Assembly: GCF_002005565.1 (NCBI RefSeq)
Contig: NZ_BDJC01000003.1
Location: forward strand, 124,001 to 188,000
Length of the DNA: 64,000 bases
Reading direction: 5' to 3'
Source of the DNA: Streptomyces sp. JHA26
GTDB lineage: Bacteria; Actinomycetota; Actinomycetes; Streptomycetales; Streptomycetaceae
Shown here: positions 9,150 through 18,046 of the stretch, piece by piece
Position numbering within the stretch: the stretch's first letter is position 1
Layout: each line of letters begins with the position of its first letter
Made by a program: the position numbers and the translations under genes
The notes under the pieces: model-generated
The model's input: the letters and a program-made list of their open reading frames with translations, nothing else
What the model was told of the DNA's origin: nothing
Databases searched by the model: none

Positions 9150-10279
9150 GTGCGGGTTCCTTCCGTGACGGCCGCGGGGTCCTCGACCCGCTGCACCTGT
9201 CCGTTCTCCAGGACCACCGCCGAGTCGATGTGCTGACCGGGGCCGACCGTGGCACCGGGCAGCAGTACGCTGCGCCGGACCCGGGCGCCCGCCCCGACGG
9301 TGACTCCGGGGAAGAGCACGCTGTGCTCCACCCGGCCGTCGTTGACGAGGTCCGCCGGGACCAACGAGGCGACCACGCCCGGGGAGTCGGCCACCCAGCC
9401 CCGGTCCACCCCGGGCCGGACGGTCCTGGGCATCCGTTCGACCGGGAGCCCGGCCCGCGGCCCGCCGGCCGCGAGCATCAGGTGCGCCCGGTGGTAGCGC
9501 TCGACGGTGCCGATGTCCTCCCAGTGGCCGGCTACCTCGTGGCCGCGGATATCCTCGCCGCCCGCGAGCATCGCGGGGATGACGTCCCGGCTGATGTCGT
9601 GCTGCCAGTCGGTGCCGTCCAGCTTCTCCAGGTAGCGGTGCAGCACCGCGGCGTCGAAGACGCAGAACGCGGCGAACACCAGGTCGCTGGTCGGTTCGTC
9701 GGGCTTCTCCACGAACTCGGTGAGCCGGCCCGCCCGGTCGAAGCGGACCATCCCGAACAGGTGGACCCAGCGCCGCTCGATCCGCTGGTAGGCGACGGTC
9801 AGGGCGGCGCCGGAGGCCCGGTGCTCCGCGATCAGCGGCCGGTAGTCGAAGCGGTAGACGTGGTCCGCGTGCAGCACCAGGACCTGCTCGCGGTCACCGC
9901 CGAAGACGTGCCCGGCCTTGCGGATCAGGGCGTCCGCGGTACCGCGCTCGGCCGGCCAGGTACGTGCGGGCAGCTCGCGGGGGAGCCCGGCGCCCGCGGC
10001 CCGGTAGGCGTCGTCGTACGGCCCGAAGTGCACTCGGAAGCCCGGGTCGCGGTTCCACACCCGGTACAGGTCGTCCATCAGCCGGCGTTCCTCGTACTGG
10101 GACAGCAGCAGTACTTCCCCCAGTCCCGAGTCGCGCGCGTTGGCGAGGCTGAAGTCGATCAGGCGGCAGGCGCCTCCGTACGGGACGAGCGGCTTCAGGC
10201 GCCCCTCGCCCAGCGGCCCCATGCGCCGTCCCTCGCCGCCCGCCAGCAGCACCGCGCGCACCCCTCCCCGCTCAGCCAT
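9146..10279 (-). CDS. acbR: GlgC-like nucleotidyltransferase, AcbR-like
   Basis: 377 aa. N-terminal nucleotidyltransferase domain with [15 protein letters not shown], the [11 protein letters not shown] metal-binding region, VEKPDEP and [12 protein letters not shown]; then a short left-handed beta-helix (hexapeptide) domain from ~290 on. The overall plan is that of ADP-glucose pyrophosphorylase, but the gene belongs to the inhibitor operon and matches AcbR, thought to activate valienol 7-phosphate derivatives as an NDP-cyclitol for the pseudo-glycosyltransferase. The ATG at 10279 overlaps the preceding glycosyltransferase gene by 8 bp. A housekeeping GlgC is unlikely because the gene is coupled on both sides to cluster genes. 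Confidence 0.87.
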   Translation of the reverse strand: MAERGGVRAVLLAGGEGRRMGPLGEGRLKPLVPYGGACRLIDFSLANARDSGLGEVLLLSQYEERRLMDDLYRVWNRDPGFRVHFGPYDDAYRAAGAGLPRELPARTWPAERGTADALIRKAGHVFGGDREQVLVLHADHVYRFDYRPLIAEHRASGAALTVAYQRIERRWVHLFGMVRFDRAGRLTEFVEKPDEPTSDLVFAAFCVFDAAVLHRYLEKLDGTDWQHDISRDVIPAMLAGGEDIRGHEVAGHWEDIGTVERYHRAHLMLAAGGPRAGLPVERMPRTVRPGVDRGWVADSPGVVASLVPADLVNDGRVEHSVLFPGVTVGAGARVRRSVLLPGATVGPGQHIDSAVVLENGQVQRVEDPAAVTEGTRT

Positions 10280-12365
10280 GACGGGCCTCGTCCCAGGTGA
10301 CCCGGCCGGAGGACAGCGTCAGCAGCAGCCGCGCCCCCGGCCGCGGCGGCGGTCCCTCGAACACGCCGGGTGCGGTGCGGCGCAGCTCCCGCACCCCGGG
10401 CAGCGCCCGGACCGCCGGGCCGCGCGGGGCCGGGATCACCAGCTCCACCCGCTCGGCGTGCGGCAGCCGGTACACCAGCCCGCCGTCGCCGCCGACCGAG
10501 CACCGCTCCCGCAGGGCGCGCACCTCCTCGGCGGTCACCGCGGCCGGGTGGCGCTCCACGATCCGTTCGCACGTACTGAAGTCGGCCCGCTCCCAGGCCG
10601 CGTGGAAGAACCGACGGGCGACCGGGGCGTCGACGGGGGCGCGGCGCGCGTACGCCGCCGGGTCGCCGTGGGCGAGGGCCGCCTCCTCGGTGATCTCCTC
10701 GTCCTTCAGCAGGTCGAACCAGCCGTGCCGCAGGGCGCGTTCGGCGGGCAGCTCGGCCGGCTCGCCCCGCCACAGGCGGCCGAACGCGGCGAGATGCAGG
10801 TCCGCGCAGTGTTCCCAGGTGAACTGCCGGGCCACCGCCGCCGCGCGCTGGGACAGCTCGCGGTAGCGGGCCGGGTCGTCGGACCACAGCGCCACCGCCT
10901 CCCGGATGCGCGCGGCGAGCGCGGCGGTGAGCAGCGGGTCGTCCTCGGCGAAGGAGCGGTTGACGGCGAGGCCGGTGGTCTCCGGCTCGGGACGGGCGTG
11001 CCGGAAGTGCGCCATGCCCTCCTGTGCCGTCGCGATGGGCACCGCCCCGCACACCATCGCCTCGCCCTGGGCGATGAGGAAGGTGTCCATCTCGAACTTG
11101 GAGGGGAACAGGCAGAAGTCGGCGGCCGACGCGTACTCGAACACCCGCCGCTCGTCCACCCGCTCCGACTCCAGGTGCAGCCGGCCCCGGTGCCGCTCGG
11201 CGACCTCGCGGAAGTAGGGGTCGTCGAGCGGGGTGCCGGAGATGCAGCGCACGACGAAGTTCGCGGCCAGGCCGTCGCCCAGCACCCGGTCGACGGCGCG
11301 CATCAGCTCCAGCTGGCCCTTGTGGTGCAGGGCGTAGCGGGCGTTGTGGAAGAACGTCGGCAGCGCGGGATCCAGTCCCAGCCCTTCGAGCACCGCCGAC
11401 CGGTCCACCTCGCCCGGGTCCCAGGCGAGCCACTGGTCGGATATGGCGCAGCCCCCGACGAACATCTTGTGCGCGTTCTCCTTCACGGCCTGCGCCAGGG
11501 GCAGGTGCGCGAAGAGCGCCTCGAAGGGCGTGTCCCGGAAGGAGGCGTAGAAGTCGAGCTGGCCGGGCGAGAGGAAGTCGATCAGGTCGGCGTTCTCCAG
11601 GACCAACCGGTAGACGGTCACGTGGTCCGGCGGGTACTCGTAGTGCAGATGGGTCAGTTGCTGGTACTGGCGCACCGCTTCGAGGTCCGGCCCGGCCGGC
11701 GGGTGCTCCTGCGGCAGGCCGTCCGGTGTGTCCAGGAGCTCGAGCAGGCGCCGGACCTCGGGCGCGTAGACCTTCTTGGTGATCGGCATGTTGCTCTGCA
11801 CCGTGCTGACGACGTGCTTCGTCGGGTCGTCGCGCAGCGCGGCCGGCAGCAGGTAGTGGTAGAAGGGCTCGTGGGCGTGGACGATCGCCCGCTCCCCGCC
11901 GAACCAGTGACGCAGGAAGCGCACGCTGTCCACCTGGAAGACCAGCGGCTTGAAGAAGACCAGGTCCCGGCCCTTGGCGGAGTACGGCGGGTAGAAGGTG
12001 TCCGGGAGCCGGTCGAGGTGCTCGTTGGACAGGAAGTACAGGTCCACGCCGTCGAGGCGGATGCGGTGCGCGGTGGTGCGCACGGGCAGTCCGGTCTCGG
12101 CGGGGAAGCCGTGCCACACCTCCGGGTCGAGGACCAGCGGCAGCACGTACTCGTCCGAGTAGCCGAGGTCCTCCACCTCGTACCTGCCGCGCAGGTCGTC
12201 GAGTCTGCCGTGTGCGGGGGTGACGAGGGAGACCCGGTGCCCGCGGGCGGCGAACTCCCGGGAGAGGTTCCACAGGTACACCGAGGTGCCGCCCTGCAGG
12301 AAGGTGTGGTCGAAGCCGCAGCATTCGAAGTAGGTCTCGATGATGTGCATCGGGGGTTCGGTCAC
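10272..12365 (-). CDS. acbS: glycogen-synthase-like (pseudo)glycosyltransferase, AcbS-like
   Basis: 697 aa, a GT-B glycosyltransferase clearly paralogous to the N-terminal half of the fusion at 4946-8212: both share FECxGFD, WNLSRE(F/Y)[21 protein letters not shown] and [12 protein letters not shown] blocks. The nucleotide-side region is [25 protein letters not shown]. By synteny with acbU-acbS-acbR it is the AcbS equivalent, which as I recall joins NDP-valienol 7-phosphate to dTDP-4-amino-4,6-dideoxyglucose to give dTDP-acarviosine 7-phosphate. The GTG at 12365 has AAGGA at good spacing; a GTG at 12371 overlapping the upstream stop and an ATG at 12344 are alternatives. Confidence 0.87.
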   Translation of the reverse strand: MTEPPMHIIETYFECCGFDHTFLQGGTSVYLWNLSREFAARGHRVSLVTPAHGRLDDLRGRYEVEDLGYSDEYVLPLVLDPEVWHGFPAETGLPVRTTAHRIRLDGVDLYFLSNEHLDRLPDTFYPPYSAKGRDLVFFKPLVFQVDSVRFLRHWFGGERAIVHAHEPFYHYLLPAALRDDPTKHVVSTVQSNMPITKKVYAPEVRRLLELLDTPDGLPQEHPPAGPDLEAVRQYQQLTHLHYEYPPDHVTVYRLVLENADLIDFLSPGQLDFYASFRDTPFEALFAHLPLAQAVKENAHKMFVGGCAISDQWLAWDPGEVDRSAVLEGLGLDPALPTFFHNARYALHHKGQLELMRAVDRVLGDGLAANFVVRCISGTPLDDPYFREVAERHRGRLHLESERVDERRVFEYASAADFCLFPSKFEMDTFLIAQGEAMVCGAVPIATAQEGMAHFRHARPEPETTGLAVNRSFAEDDPLLTAALAARIREAVALWSDDPARYRELSQRAAAVARQFTWEHCADLHLAAFGRLWRGEPAELPAERALRHGWFDLLKDEEITEEAALAHGDPAAYARRAPVDAPVARRFFHAAWERADFSTCERIVERHPAAVTAEEVRALRERCSVGGDGGLVYRLPHAERVELVIPAPRGPAVRALPGVRELRRTAPGVFEGPPPRPGARLLLTLSSGRVTWDEARHG

Positions 12366-12367
12366 GT

Positions 12368-13837
12368 TCACGTCCTTGCTGGGAGGGTCGGGGCCGGGGT
12401 GCGGGCGCCGAGCGCGAGGGCGTGGCGCAGGTCGATCGCGGCGTGGTAGGGGCGGGCGTGGTCGGTGTTGTAGGCGAGTTCGTGCAGCAGCCGGTCCAGG
12501 TACAGCAGTCGGCGCAGGGGGTCGTCCACCGTGCGTCCGAGGAGCAGCCGCAGCACGTGCGCCCGCCAGACGTCGGCGGCGTGGAAGACCGGGCGCAGTG
12601 CGGAGCGCTGCCCTGGCGGCCGGTCGCCGGCGCCGTCCAGCGCGTCCCGCATCGTCTCCATGGAGTCGACGCCGAGGCGCCGTGCGCTCTCGAAGGCCGC
12701 CTCGTCGGCGGTGAAGTACTCCAGGGCGCGCTGGACGGCGACCAGGTCCTGGACCGGCGACTGCGCGGCCCAGCCCGCCTCGTCGGGGCCGAGGGCGGGG
12801 GTGGACATGTCGATGACGTTCATCGACCAGCCTCCGTCGTCGCGCGGCCGACACAGCAGGTGGGACAGGTGCAGGTCGCCGTGGCACGGCCCTGAGGGGA
12901 ACCCCGCAGGGGCGGCGTCGAAGGCGCTCCGCAGCGCGGCGGTCTCCTGCCGCAGGGCCGTGAAGGCGGCGGTGCGCGGGGCCTCGGGCAGGTCGATGTC
13001 CGCCGAGGCCAGTGCGTCCGTGCGGGTGGTGGCCCGGGCCAGCATCTCCCGTACCGGGTACGGCGGCACGGGACCCCGGCCGAGCCGGCCGGCCAGGTCG
13101 CGGTGGAAGCCGGCCAGGAAGCGCCCGGCGTCGCGCAGGTTGTCCGCGAGCGGGCGCAGGTGTGCCCGCACGACGTCGTCGAGTGAGCCGGGGGCCCGTC
13201 CGCCGGTCACCTTCGGCCACAGGGACCGCATGCTGTGTCTCAGCGGCAGGTCGATCCCGTCTCCGGGGGCGTATCGGTAGAACACCCCCAGCGGGCGGTG
13301 GGTGCCGTCCGCCGGGTCGACGTAGGCGTAGTCGCCCGCCCAGTCGGGGGTGCGGCCGGTCCCGTTCATCAGCCGCAGGAGTTCCGGCTCCCGGACGGTC
13401 TCGTCCAGCCGCCGGTAGGTCTTGTGGACGTAGGCAGTCCCGTCGTTCTCCACCAGGGACAGCACGTTGGAGGACCAGCCCCGCTCGAACGGCAGCCGGC
13501 GCACCGAGTGCGCGGTGAGTCCCGCACCGCGGAAGAGCACCCGGCCGCCGCGGGCGGTGGGCAGCCGGCGTCCGGCGCGGACCGCGTCCAGCACGGCGGA
13601 GTCGAACTCGACGCTTCCGTGCGCCTCTTCGGCGCCGTGCCCCGTGGGTGCGGACCGCACCGGCACGAAGTAGCGCCGCCCCGACGCCGGCCCGCCGACG
13701 GCGGCCACGACCAGCAGGCGGGCGGTGGCGCCGAGGTCCGCGTGGTCGACGCACTCGAAGCGCTCGGCCCGCCGACCGTCCTCGGGCATCCACGGGGCGG
13801 TGCGCAGCAAGGGGACCAGATCGTCGTTTCTCATCAT
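12368..13837 (-). CDS. acbU: maltokinase/APH-fold cyclitol kinase, AcbU-like
   Basis: 489 aa. The C-terminal half has an aminoglycoside-phosphotransferase-type fold related to maltokinase: a catalytic HGDLHLSHLLCRP loop near 330 and a metal-binding NVIDMS segment about 15 residues later, with a Lys-containing VHKTYRR near 145. AcbU of the acarbose pathway is a kinase of this kind, proposed to put the second phosphate (C1) on the valienol 7-phosphate intermediate before nucleotidyl activation. The next gene downstream is the AcbS homologue, as in Actinoplanes. The start MMRNDD follows the exporter gene by only 7 bp. Confidence 0.82.
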   Translation of the reverse strand: MMRNDDLVPLLRTAPWMPEDGRRAERFECVDHADLGATARLLVVAAVGGPASGRRYFVPVRSAPTGHGAEEAHGSVEFDSAVLDAVRAGRRLPTARGGRVLFRGAGLTAHSVRRLPFERGWSSNVLSLVENDGTAYVHKTYRRLDETVREPELLRLMNGTGRTPDWAGDYAYVDPADGTHRPLGVFYRYAPGDGIDLPLRHSMRSLWPKVTGGRAPGSLDDVVRAHLRPLADNLRDAGRFLAGFHRDLAGRLGRGPVPPYPVREMLARATTRTDALASADIDLPEAPRTAAFTALRQETAALRSAFDAAPAGFPSGPCHGDLHLSHLLCRPRDDGGWSMNVIDMSTPALGPDEAGWAAQSPVQDLVAVQRALEYFTADEAAFESARRLGVDSMETMRDALDGAGDRPPGQRSALRPVFHAADVWRAHVLRLLLGRTVDDPLRRLLYLDRLLHELAYNTDHARPYHAAIDLRHALALGARTPAPTLPART

Positions 13838-13844
13838 GCCAGGC

Positions 13845-14645
13845 TCAACTTCCGGTCATTTCGTAGCGGTTGACGCCGCGGCGCCAGACGGTCAGCGCGA
13901 GGGCCAGGGCGCCGGCGGTCACCACGGGCAGCCAGCCGAGCAGGCCGGTCCCGCCGCTCAGCAGGTAGACGCAGGGCACGTAGGCGGTGAAGGCGAAGGG
14001 CAGGACCCAGGTGAGCAGGGCCTTCAGCGAGGGGTGGTAGATGTCCAGGGGGTAGGCGGAGAACTCCGACACCTGGTTGGCCGCGTACATCGCGGGCATG
14101 CTCGTCACCGTCCAGAAGGACAGGGAGGCGAAGAGCAGCTTCACCGAGGTGTGCAGCAGCGCCCCGCACAGCACCAGCACGGGCGCCAGCACCCACTGCA
14201 CGGGGCTGAGCGACAGGCCGAGCTCGCTCCCCGCGTATCCCACCAGGACGGCGCCGACGACGAGCTCGCCGAGCCCGTCGGGGTGGAAGAAACGCTCCGA
14301 CAGCAAGGAGAACAGCGGGTCGACCGGCCGGACGAGGTAGCGGTAGAACTCCCCGCGCTGGACCAGTTTGCGGCCCAGTTCCCACAACTGGTCGGTGAAG
14401 AGGTGGTCGAGCCCGCGCGGCAGCAGGGAGAACCCCAGCAGGAACAGCACCTCGTGGTACGACCAGCCGCCCACGGCGGGGACCTGCCGGAAGACGAGGC
14501 CGACGACCGCCGTCTGGATGCCGACCCGCACCAGGAAGGCGCCCGCGCCGAGCATGAAGTCCATGCGGTACGCGGCCAGCCGGTGCAGGCCCACCCCGCC
14601 CAGGAACCAGGCCAGCCGCAGGTACCGCGTCATGGTGCGCGTCAT
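13845..14645 (-). CDS. ABC-2-type exporter permease, AcbX/AcbY-like
   Basis: 266 aa with six predicted hydrophobic segments, e.g. around residues 30-55, 65-85, 120-150 and the C-terminal GLLGWLPVVTAGALALALTV. The LVRPVDPLFSLLSERFF loop is typical of this ABC-2 permease subgroup. The ATG at 14645 overlaps the stop of the companion permease (ATGA). Together with the genes at 14642-15451 and 15448-16494 it forms a three-gene exporter like AcbWXY, expected to move the finished pseudo-oligosaccharide or its 7-phosphate across the membrane. Confidence 0.88.
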   Translation of the reverse strand: MTRTMTRYLRLAWFLGGVGLHRLAAYRMDFMLGAGAFLVRVGIQTAVVGLVFRQVPAVGGWSYHEVLFLLGFSLLPRGLDHLFTDQLWELGRKLVQRGEFYRYLVRPVDPLFSLLSERFFHPDGLGELVVGAVLVGYAGSELGLSLSPVQWVLAPVLVLCGALLHTSVKLLFASLSFWTVTSMPAMYAANQVSEFSAYPLDIYHPSLKALLTWVLPFAFTAYVPCVYLLSGGTGLLGWLPVVTAGALALALTVWRRGVNRYEMTGS

Positions 14646-15451
14646 CCGCCGAGCACCTCCAGCCGTCCCAGGGCGGCGCGCCACAGCGCGGCGCACAGCA
14701 GCGACAGCCCGGCCGCCCAGGCCGCCTGCTGGACGAGCACCCCGGCGGCGTCCGTCCAGCCGTCGTAGCGGCCGAGCAGCAGGGTCAGCGGACCGTCGAC
14801 CATGCCGCGGAAGGGCAGGGCCTTCGCGAGCGCGGCCAGCGGGCCCGGCATCAGCGCGAGCGGCACGAGCTGTCCGGCGAAGAAGGCGACGACGCTCTGC
14901 TTGACCATCCGCACGCCCCAGGTGTTGGTGGTGAGGAAACCGGTCATGCCGGTCAGCAGGTTCACGCAGAACGCCAGCAGCACCGACAGGACGGTGGAGA
15001 AGGCGAACAGCAGCAGGTCCACCGGCCGGGGCGCGGTGAGCGGGACGAGCAGCGCGAACAGGCCGAGGACCGGCAGGCCGACCAGGACGGCGTTGGCCCC
15101 CACCACGGGCAGGCAGGCGAAGAACCGCATCACCGGGTAGCTGACGGGGCGCACCAGCATGACCGCGACGTCACCCCGGTACACCTCGGCCGCGACCTCG
15201 TCGTCCACCCGGTTGGTGTGCAGCACCTGCAGGATCTGGGCCACCAGCAGGTAGGTGGTGATGTCCTCCACGGTGAAGCCGCCGGGTCCGCGGCCGGGTG
15301 TGCCCGCGTACACGGCGCGCCACAGGAAGACGGTCACCGCCGCGCCGGCGGCCGCGGTCATCGCGGTCATCGCGAACATCGAGCGGTACTGCAGCAGGGA
15401 CTGCAGGCCGCTGGTGGCGAACGGCGTGTAGCGGCGCAGGCGGGCGGTCAT
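14642..15451 (-). CDS. ABC-2-type exporter permease, AcbX/AcbY-like partner
   Basis: 269 aa with about six membrane spans (residues ~25-50, 60-80, 105-135, 140-170 and two near the C-terminus). It shares the VRPVSYPVMRFF loop with its partner, marking them as a heterodimeric permease pair. The ATG overlaps the ATPase stop (ATGA) and its own stop overlaps the next permease, so ATPase and both permeases are made as a coupled unit. A role in inhibitor export follows from position within the operon rather than from sequence. Confidence 0.88.
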   Translation of the reverse strand: MTARLRRYTPFATSGLQSLLQYRSMFAMTAMTAAAGAAVTVFLWRAVYAGTPGRGPGGFTVEDITTYLLVAQILQVLHTNRVDDEVAAEVYRGDVAVMLVRPVSYPVMRFFACLPVVGANAVLVGLPVLGLFALLVPLTAPRPVDLLLFAFSTVLSVLLAFCVNLLTGMTGFLTTNTWGVRMVKQSVVAFFAGQLVPLALMPGPLAALAKALPFRGMVDGPLTLLLGRYDGWTDAAGVLVQQAAWAAGLSLLCAALWRAALGRLEVLGG

Positions 15452-16494
15452 GCGGCACCGTCAGGTGTACGGCCGGCCCCGTCGGGTGTGTCGCCGGGAA
15501 CGCGTGCGCGGCCGTAGATCCTGCGGAGCACGTCCTCCAGGCCGGGTTCGGGGGCGTACCAGTCGGCGAGGTCGAAGCGGTCCAGGAGGAAGGTGAGGAC
15601 CTGCCGGGAGGTGTAGCGGCCGGTCGGGTAGTCGACGCGGGTGCGGCCGCCGTCGTCCGGTGTGGCGCGCACGCCCGGCAGACCGGCCTCGATGCGGGCG
15701 CGGACGGTACCGGCCGCGGTGCCGTCCCGGTGGTCGAAGACGACCGAGCGGTGGTCGGCGGTGCGCAGCAGGTCCTTCAGGGTCCCCTGGTGGACGACCC
15801 GGCCGTGGTCGACGACCAGGGCGCTGTCGCAGATCGCGCCGATGTCGGCGATGTCGTGGCTGGTGAGCACCACGGTGGTGCCCAGCTCCCGGTGGGCGCG
15901 GTTGACCAGGTGGCGCACCGCGTCCTTGAGCACCATGTCGAGGCCGATGGTGGGCTCGTCCCAGAACAGGACGGCGGGGTCGTGCAGCAGGCTCGCCGCG
16001 ATCTCGGCGCGCATGCGCTGGCCGAGGCTCAGCTGCCGTACGGGGGTCGAACCCAGCGCGTCGATGTCGAGGAGCTCGCGGAACAGGTCGAGGTTGCGCC
16101 GGTAGACCGGCTCGGGGATGTCGTAGACGCGGCGCAGGATGCGGAAGGAGTCCGGCACCGACAGGTCCCACCACAGCTGGCTGCGCTGGCCGAAGACGAC
16201 GCCGATGGTGCGGGCGTTGCGCTGCCGGTGCCGGTACGGCTCCAGGCCGGCGACCGTGCAGCGGCCGGAGGTGGGGGTCATGATGCCGGTCAGCATCTTG
16301 ATCGTGGTCGACTTGCCGGCCCCGTTGGCGCCGATGTAGGCCGTCTTGGTGCCGGCCGGTATCTCGAAGGAGACGTCGTCGACCGCACGCACCACGCGGT
16401 GGCGGCGGGTGAGGAGGGTGGAGAGGCTACCGAGCAGGCCGGGTTTGCGTTCGGCCAGCCGGAACTCCTTGACGAGGCGCTCCGCCACGATCAC
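15448..16494 (-). CDS. acbW: ABC exporter ATPase, AcbW-like
   Basis: 348 aa. Walker A GANGAGKST near residue 60, signature LSLGQRMRAEIA, Walker B AVLFWDEPTIGLD and switch His in TSHDIADIG; an additional ~80-residue C-terminal region follows the nucleotide-binding domain, as in drug/antibiotic exporters of the ABC-2 class. The GTG at 16494 overlaps the aminotransferase stop (GTGA). It drives the two permeases encoded just downstream. There is no periplasmic or lipoprotein component, so the direction is export. Confidence 0.92.
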   Translation of the reverse strand: MIVAERLVKEFRLAERKPGLLGSLSTLLTRRHRVVRAVDDVSFEIPAGTKTAYIGANGAGKSTTIKMLTGIMTPTSGRCTVAGLEPYRHRQRNARTIGVVFGQRSQLWWDLSVPDSFRILRRVYDIPEPVYRRNLDLFRELLDIDALGSTPVRQLSLGQRMRAEIAASLLHDPAVLFWDEPTIGLDMVLKDAVRHLVNRAHRELGTTVVLTSHDIADIGAICDSALVVDHGRVVHQGTLKDLLRTADHRSVVFDHRDGTAAGTVRARIEAGLPGVRATPDDGGRTRVDYPTGRYTSRQVLTFLLDRFDLADWYAPEPGLEDVLRRIYGRARVPGDTPDGAGRTPDGAA

Positions 16495-17783
16495 GCGATC
16501 ACCCGTTCGAGGGCCTTCTCCAACAGCCGCAGACCCTCCTCGAGCAGGGCCTCGTCGAGTGTGAACGGCGGGGCCAGGCGCAGGATGTGGCCTCCGAGGG
16601 AGGCGCGCAGTCCCAGGTCCAGGGCCGTGGTGTAGACGGCCCGGGCCGTCTCCGGCGCGGGTGTGCGGGCGGCGGGATCGGTGACGAACTCCAGGCCCCA
16701 CAGCAGTCCGAGGCCGCGCACCTGGCCCAGCCGGTCGAAGCGGGACTCCAGGACGCGCAGCCGGTCCTCCATGATCTCGCCGAGGACGCGTACGCGGTCG
16801 ATCAGCCGGTCGCGCTCGACGACCTCGAGCGTGGCGCGGGCGGCGGCGATGCCCAGCGGGTTGCTCGCGTACGTCGAGGCGTACGCCCCCGAGGTGGCCG
16901 CTTCCGGCCTGCGCAGCAGCTCCGCACGGCCGGCGAGAACGGCGAAGGGGAACCCGCTCGCGGTGCCCTTGGACAGCATCGCAAGGTCCGGTTCGACGCC
17001 GAAGAGGTCACTGGCGAGGAAGGCCCCCGTACGTCCGCCGCCGGTGAGCACCTCGTCCGCGACGAGCAGGACGCCGCCCTCCCGGCAGGCGTCCGCGATG
17101 CGTTCCCAGTAACCCGGCGGCGGCACGATGACCCCCGCCGCGCCGAGGACGGGTTCGAAGACCAGCGCGGAGACGTTGGGCTTCTCGGCGATGTGCCGGC
17201 GCACCAGCGTCGCGCAGCGCACGTCGCACGACGGGTACTCCAGCTCCAGGGGGCAGCGGTAGCAGTAAGGGCTGTAGCCCAGCACGCTGTTGCCGCTGAA
17301 CGCCTGGTGGCCGATGTCCCAGTGCACGAGCATCCTGGCCCCCATGGTCTTGCCGTGGAAGCCGTGCCGCAGGGCGCCGATCCGGTTGCGTCCCGGCGGC
17401 GCGGTCGCCTGGACGACCCGCAGTGCGGCCTCGACCACCTCCGCGCCGGTGGAGAAGAACGCGTAGGTGTCGAGCCGCTCGGGCAGCAGCCTGGCGAGCA
17501 GGTCCAGCAGGCCGGCGCGGTCCGGAGTGGCGCTGTCGTGGACGTTCCACAGACGGCGGGCCTGGGCGGTGAGCGCCTCGACCACCTCCGGGTGCCCGTG
17601 GCCCAGGGACTGGGTGAGGGTGCCGGCGGCGAAGTCGAGGTACTGGTTGCCGTCGAGGTCGGTCAGCACGGGACCGTGCCCCTCGGCGAACACCCGGCGT
17701 CCGTGAACGGCTTCCTCGGAAGCGCCCGGCGCCAGATGCCGGGCCTCCCGGGCCAGGTGCTGGGTCTGCCGTAAACCTGTCAT
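16491..17783 (-). CDS. acbV: class III PLP aminotransferase, AcbV-like
   Basis: 430 aa. Class III (GabT/HemL-type) signature with GGVLLVADEVLTGGGRTG and the PLP lysine in MLSKGTASGFPFA; GAEVVEAALR corresponds to the cofactor phosphate loop. AcbV forms dTDP-4-amino-4,6-dideoxy-D-glucose from the 4-keto sugar made by AcbA/AcbB, providing the nitrogen of the acarviosyl core. It is the first gene of the minus-strand operon, with AGGGA before the ATG at 17783, and stands back to back with the AcbA/AcbB homologues, so sugar activation and transamination share one intergenic control region. Confidence 0.9.
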   Translation of the reverse strand: MTGLRQTQHLAREARHLAPGASEEAVHGRRVFAEGHGPVLTDLDGNQYLDFAAGTLTQSLGHGHPEVVEALTAQARRLWNVHDSATPDRAGLLDLLARLLPERLDTYAFFSTGAEVVEAALRVVQATAPPGRNRIGALRHGFHGKTMGARMLVHWDIGHQAFSGNSVLGYSPYCYRCPLELEYPSCDVRCATLVRRHIAEKPNVSALVFEPVLGAAGVIVPPPGYWERIADACREGGVLLVADEVLTGGGRTGAFLASDLFGVEPDLAMLSKGTASGFPFAVLAGRAELLRRPEAATSGAYASTYASNPLGIAAARATLEVVERDRLIDRVRVLGEIMEDRLRVLESRFDRLGQVRGLGLLWGLEFVTDPAARTPAPETARAVYTTALDLGLRASLGGHILRLAPPFTLDEALLEEGLRLLEKALERVIA

Positions 17784-17998
17784 CGCTGTCCCTGCTCGTC
17801 GGACCGGCTGTACGCGATCACCGGCGAACTGCGGTGTGACACACCACGGTTGGCGGTTCGACTTGAGTCAAACACTTGAACACAGATGACTGCAAGGCTT
17901 TGCGGATCGTTTCAGAAAGTTGTTGCGAGGGGGCGCGGCAGTCTGCTTGAGTCGATGTGCCCACGGCGACGCCACGCCTCTCATGCGAGGAGAGACCT
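17784..17998. promoter_or_regulatory. divergent promoter/operator region for the inhibitor operons
   Basis: No gene occupies this AT-richer spacer. On the minus strand 17916-17890 reads TCTGAAACG followed by GCAAAG and CTTGCAG, the same order as upstream of the alpha-amylase gene, and therefore a candidate LacI/MalR-type operator. A GTTGTTGCGAG half-site is adjacent (17919-17929). A perfect GTGTG-A-CACAC palindrome lies at 17834-17844 and a TTGACT -35-like hexamer faces the aminotransferase gene. Exact transcription starts cannot be placed by eye. Confidence 0.6.
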
Positions 17999-18046
17999 GT
18001 GAGAAAACGCCCCCCGACCGGTCCGCCCCCGCGGAGGCCGAGGTGA
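17999..18046 (+). CDS. 15-residue leader-like ORF overlapping acbA start
   Basis: GTG start with GAGGAGAG four bases upstream; encodes a 15-residue Pro/Arg-rich peptide (MRKRPPTGPPPRRPR), whose TGA overlaps the GTG of the next gene (GTGA). This is the best ribosome site in the region, better than any for a longer in-frame version of the nucleotidyltransferase. It may be a translated leader coupling or limiting expression of the downstream gene, or simply chance. The consecutive prolines could slow ribosomes. Confidence 0.35.
   Translation: MRKRPPTGPPPRRPR

Noticed and set aside
12368..13793. Reading the AcbS-like and AcbU-like proteins as one 1170-codon fusion
   Set aside because: The open frame through 12368 continues upstream out of the glycosyltransferase frame into an antisense-quality sequence; the AcbU-like kinase is in a different frame with its own motifs and stop at 12368.
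17983..18042. ATG at 17983 as the start of the dTDP-glucose synthase
   Set aside because: No ribosome site precedes it and the added residues are unlike the family; the GTG at 18043 has GGAGG at proper distance and gives the canonical MKALVLAGGTGSR start.
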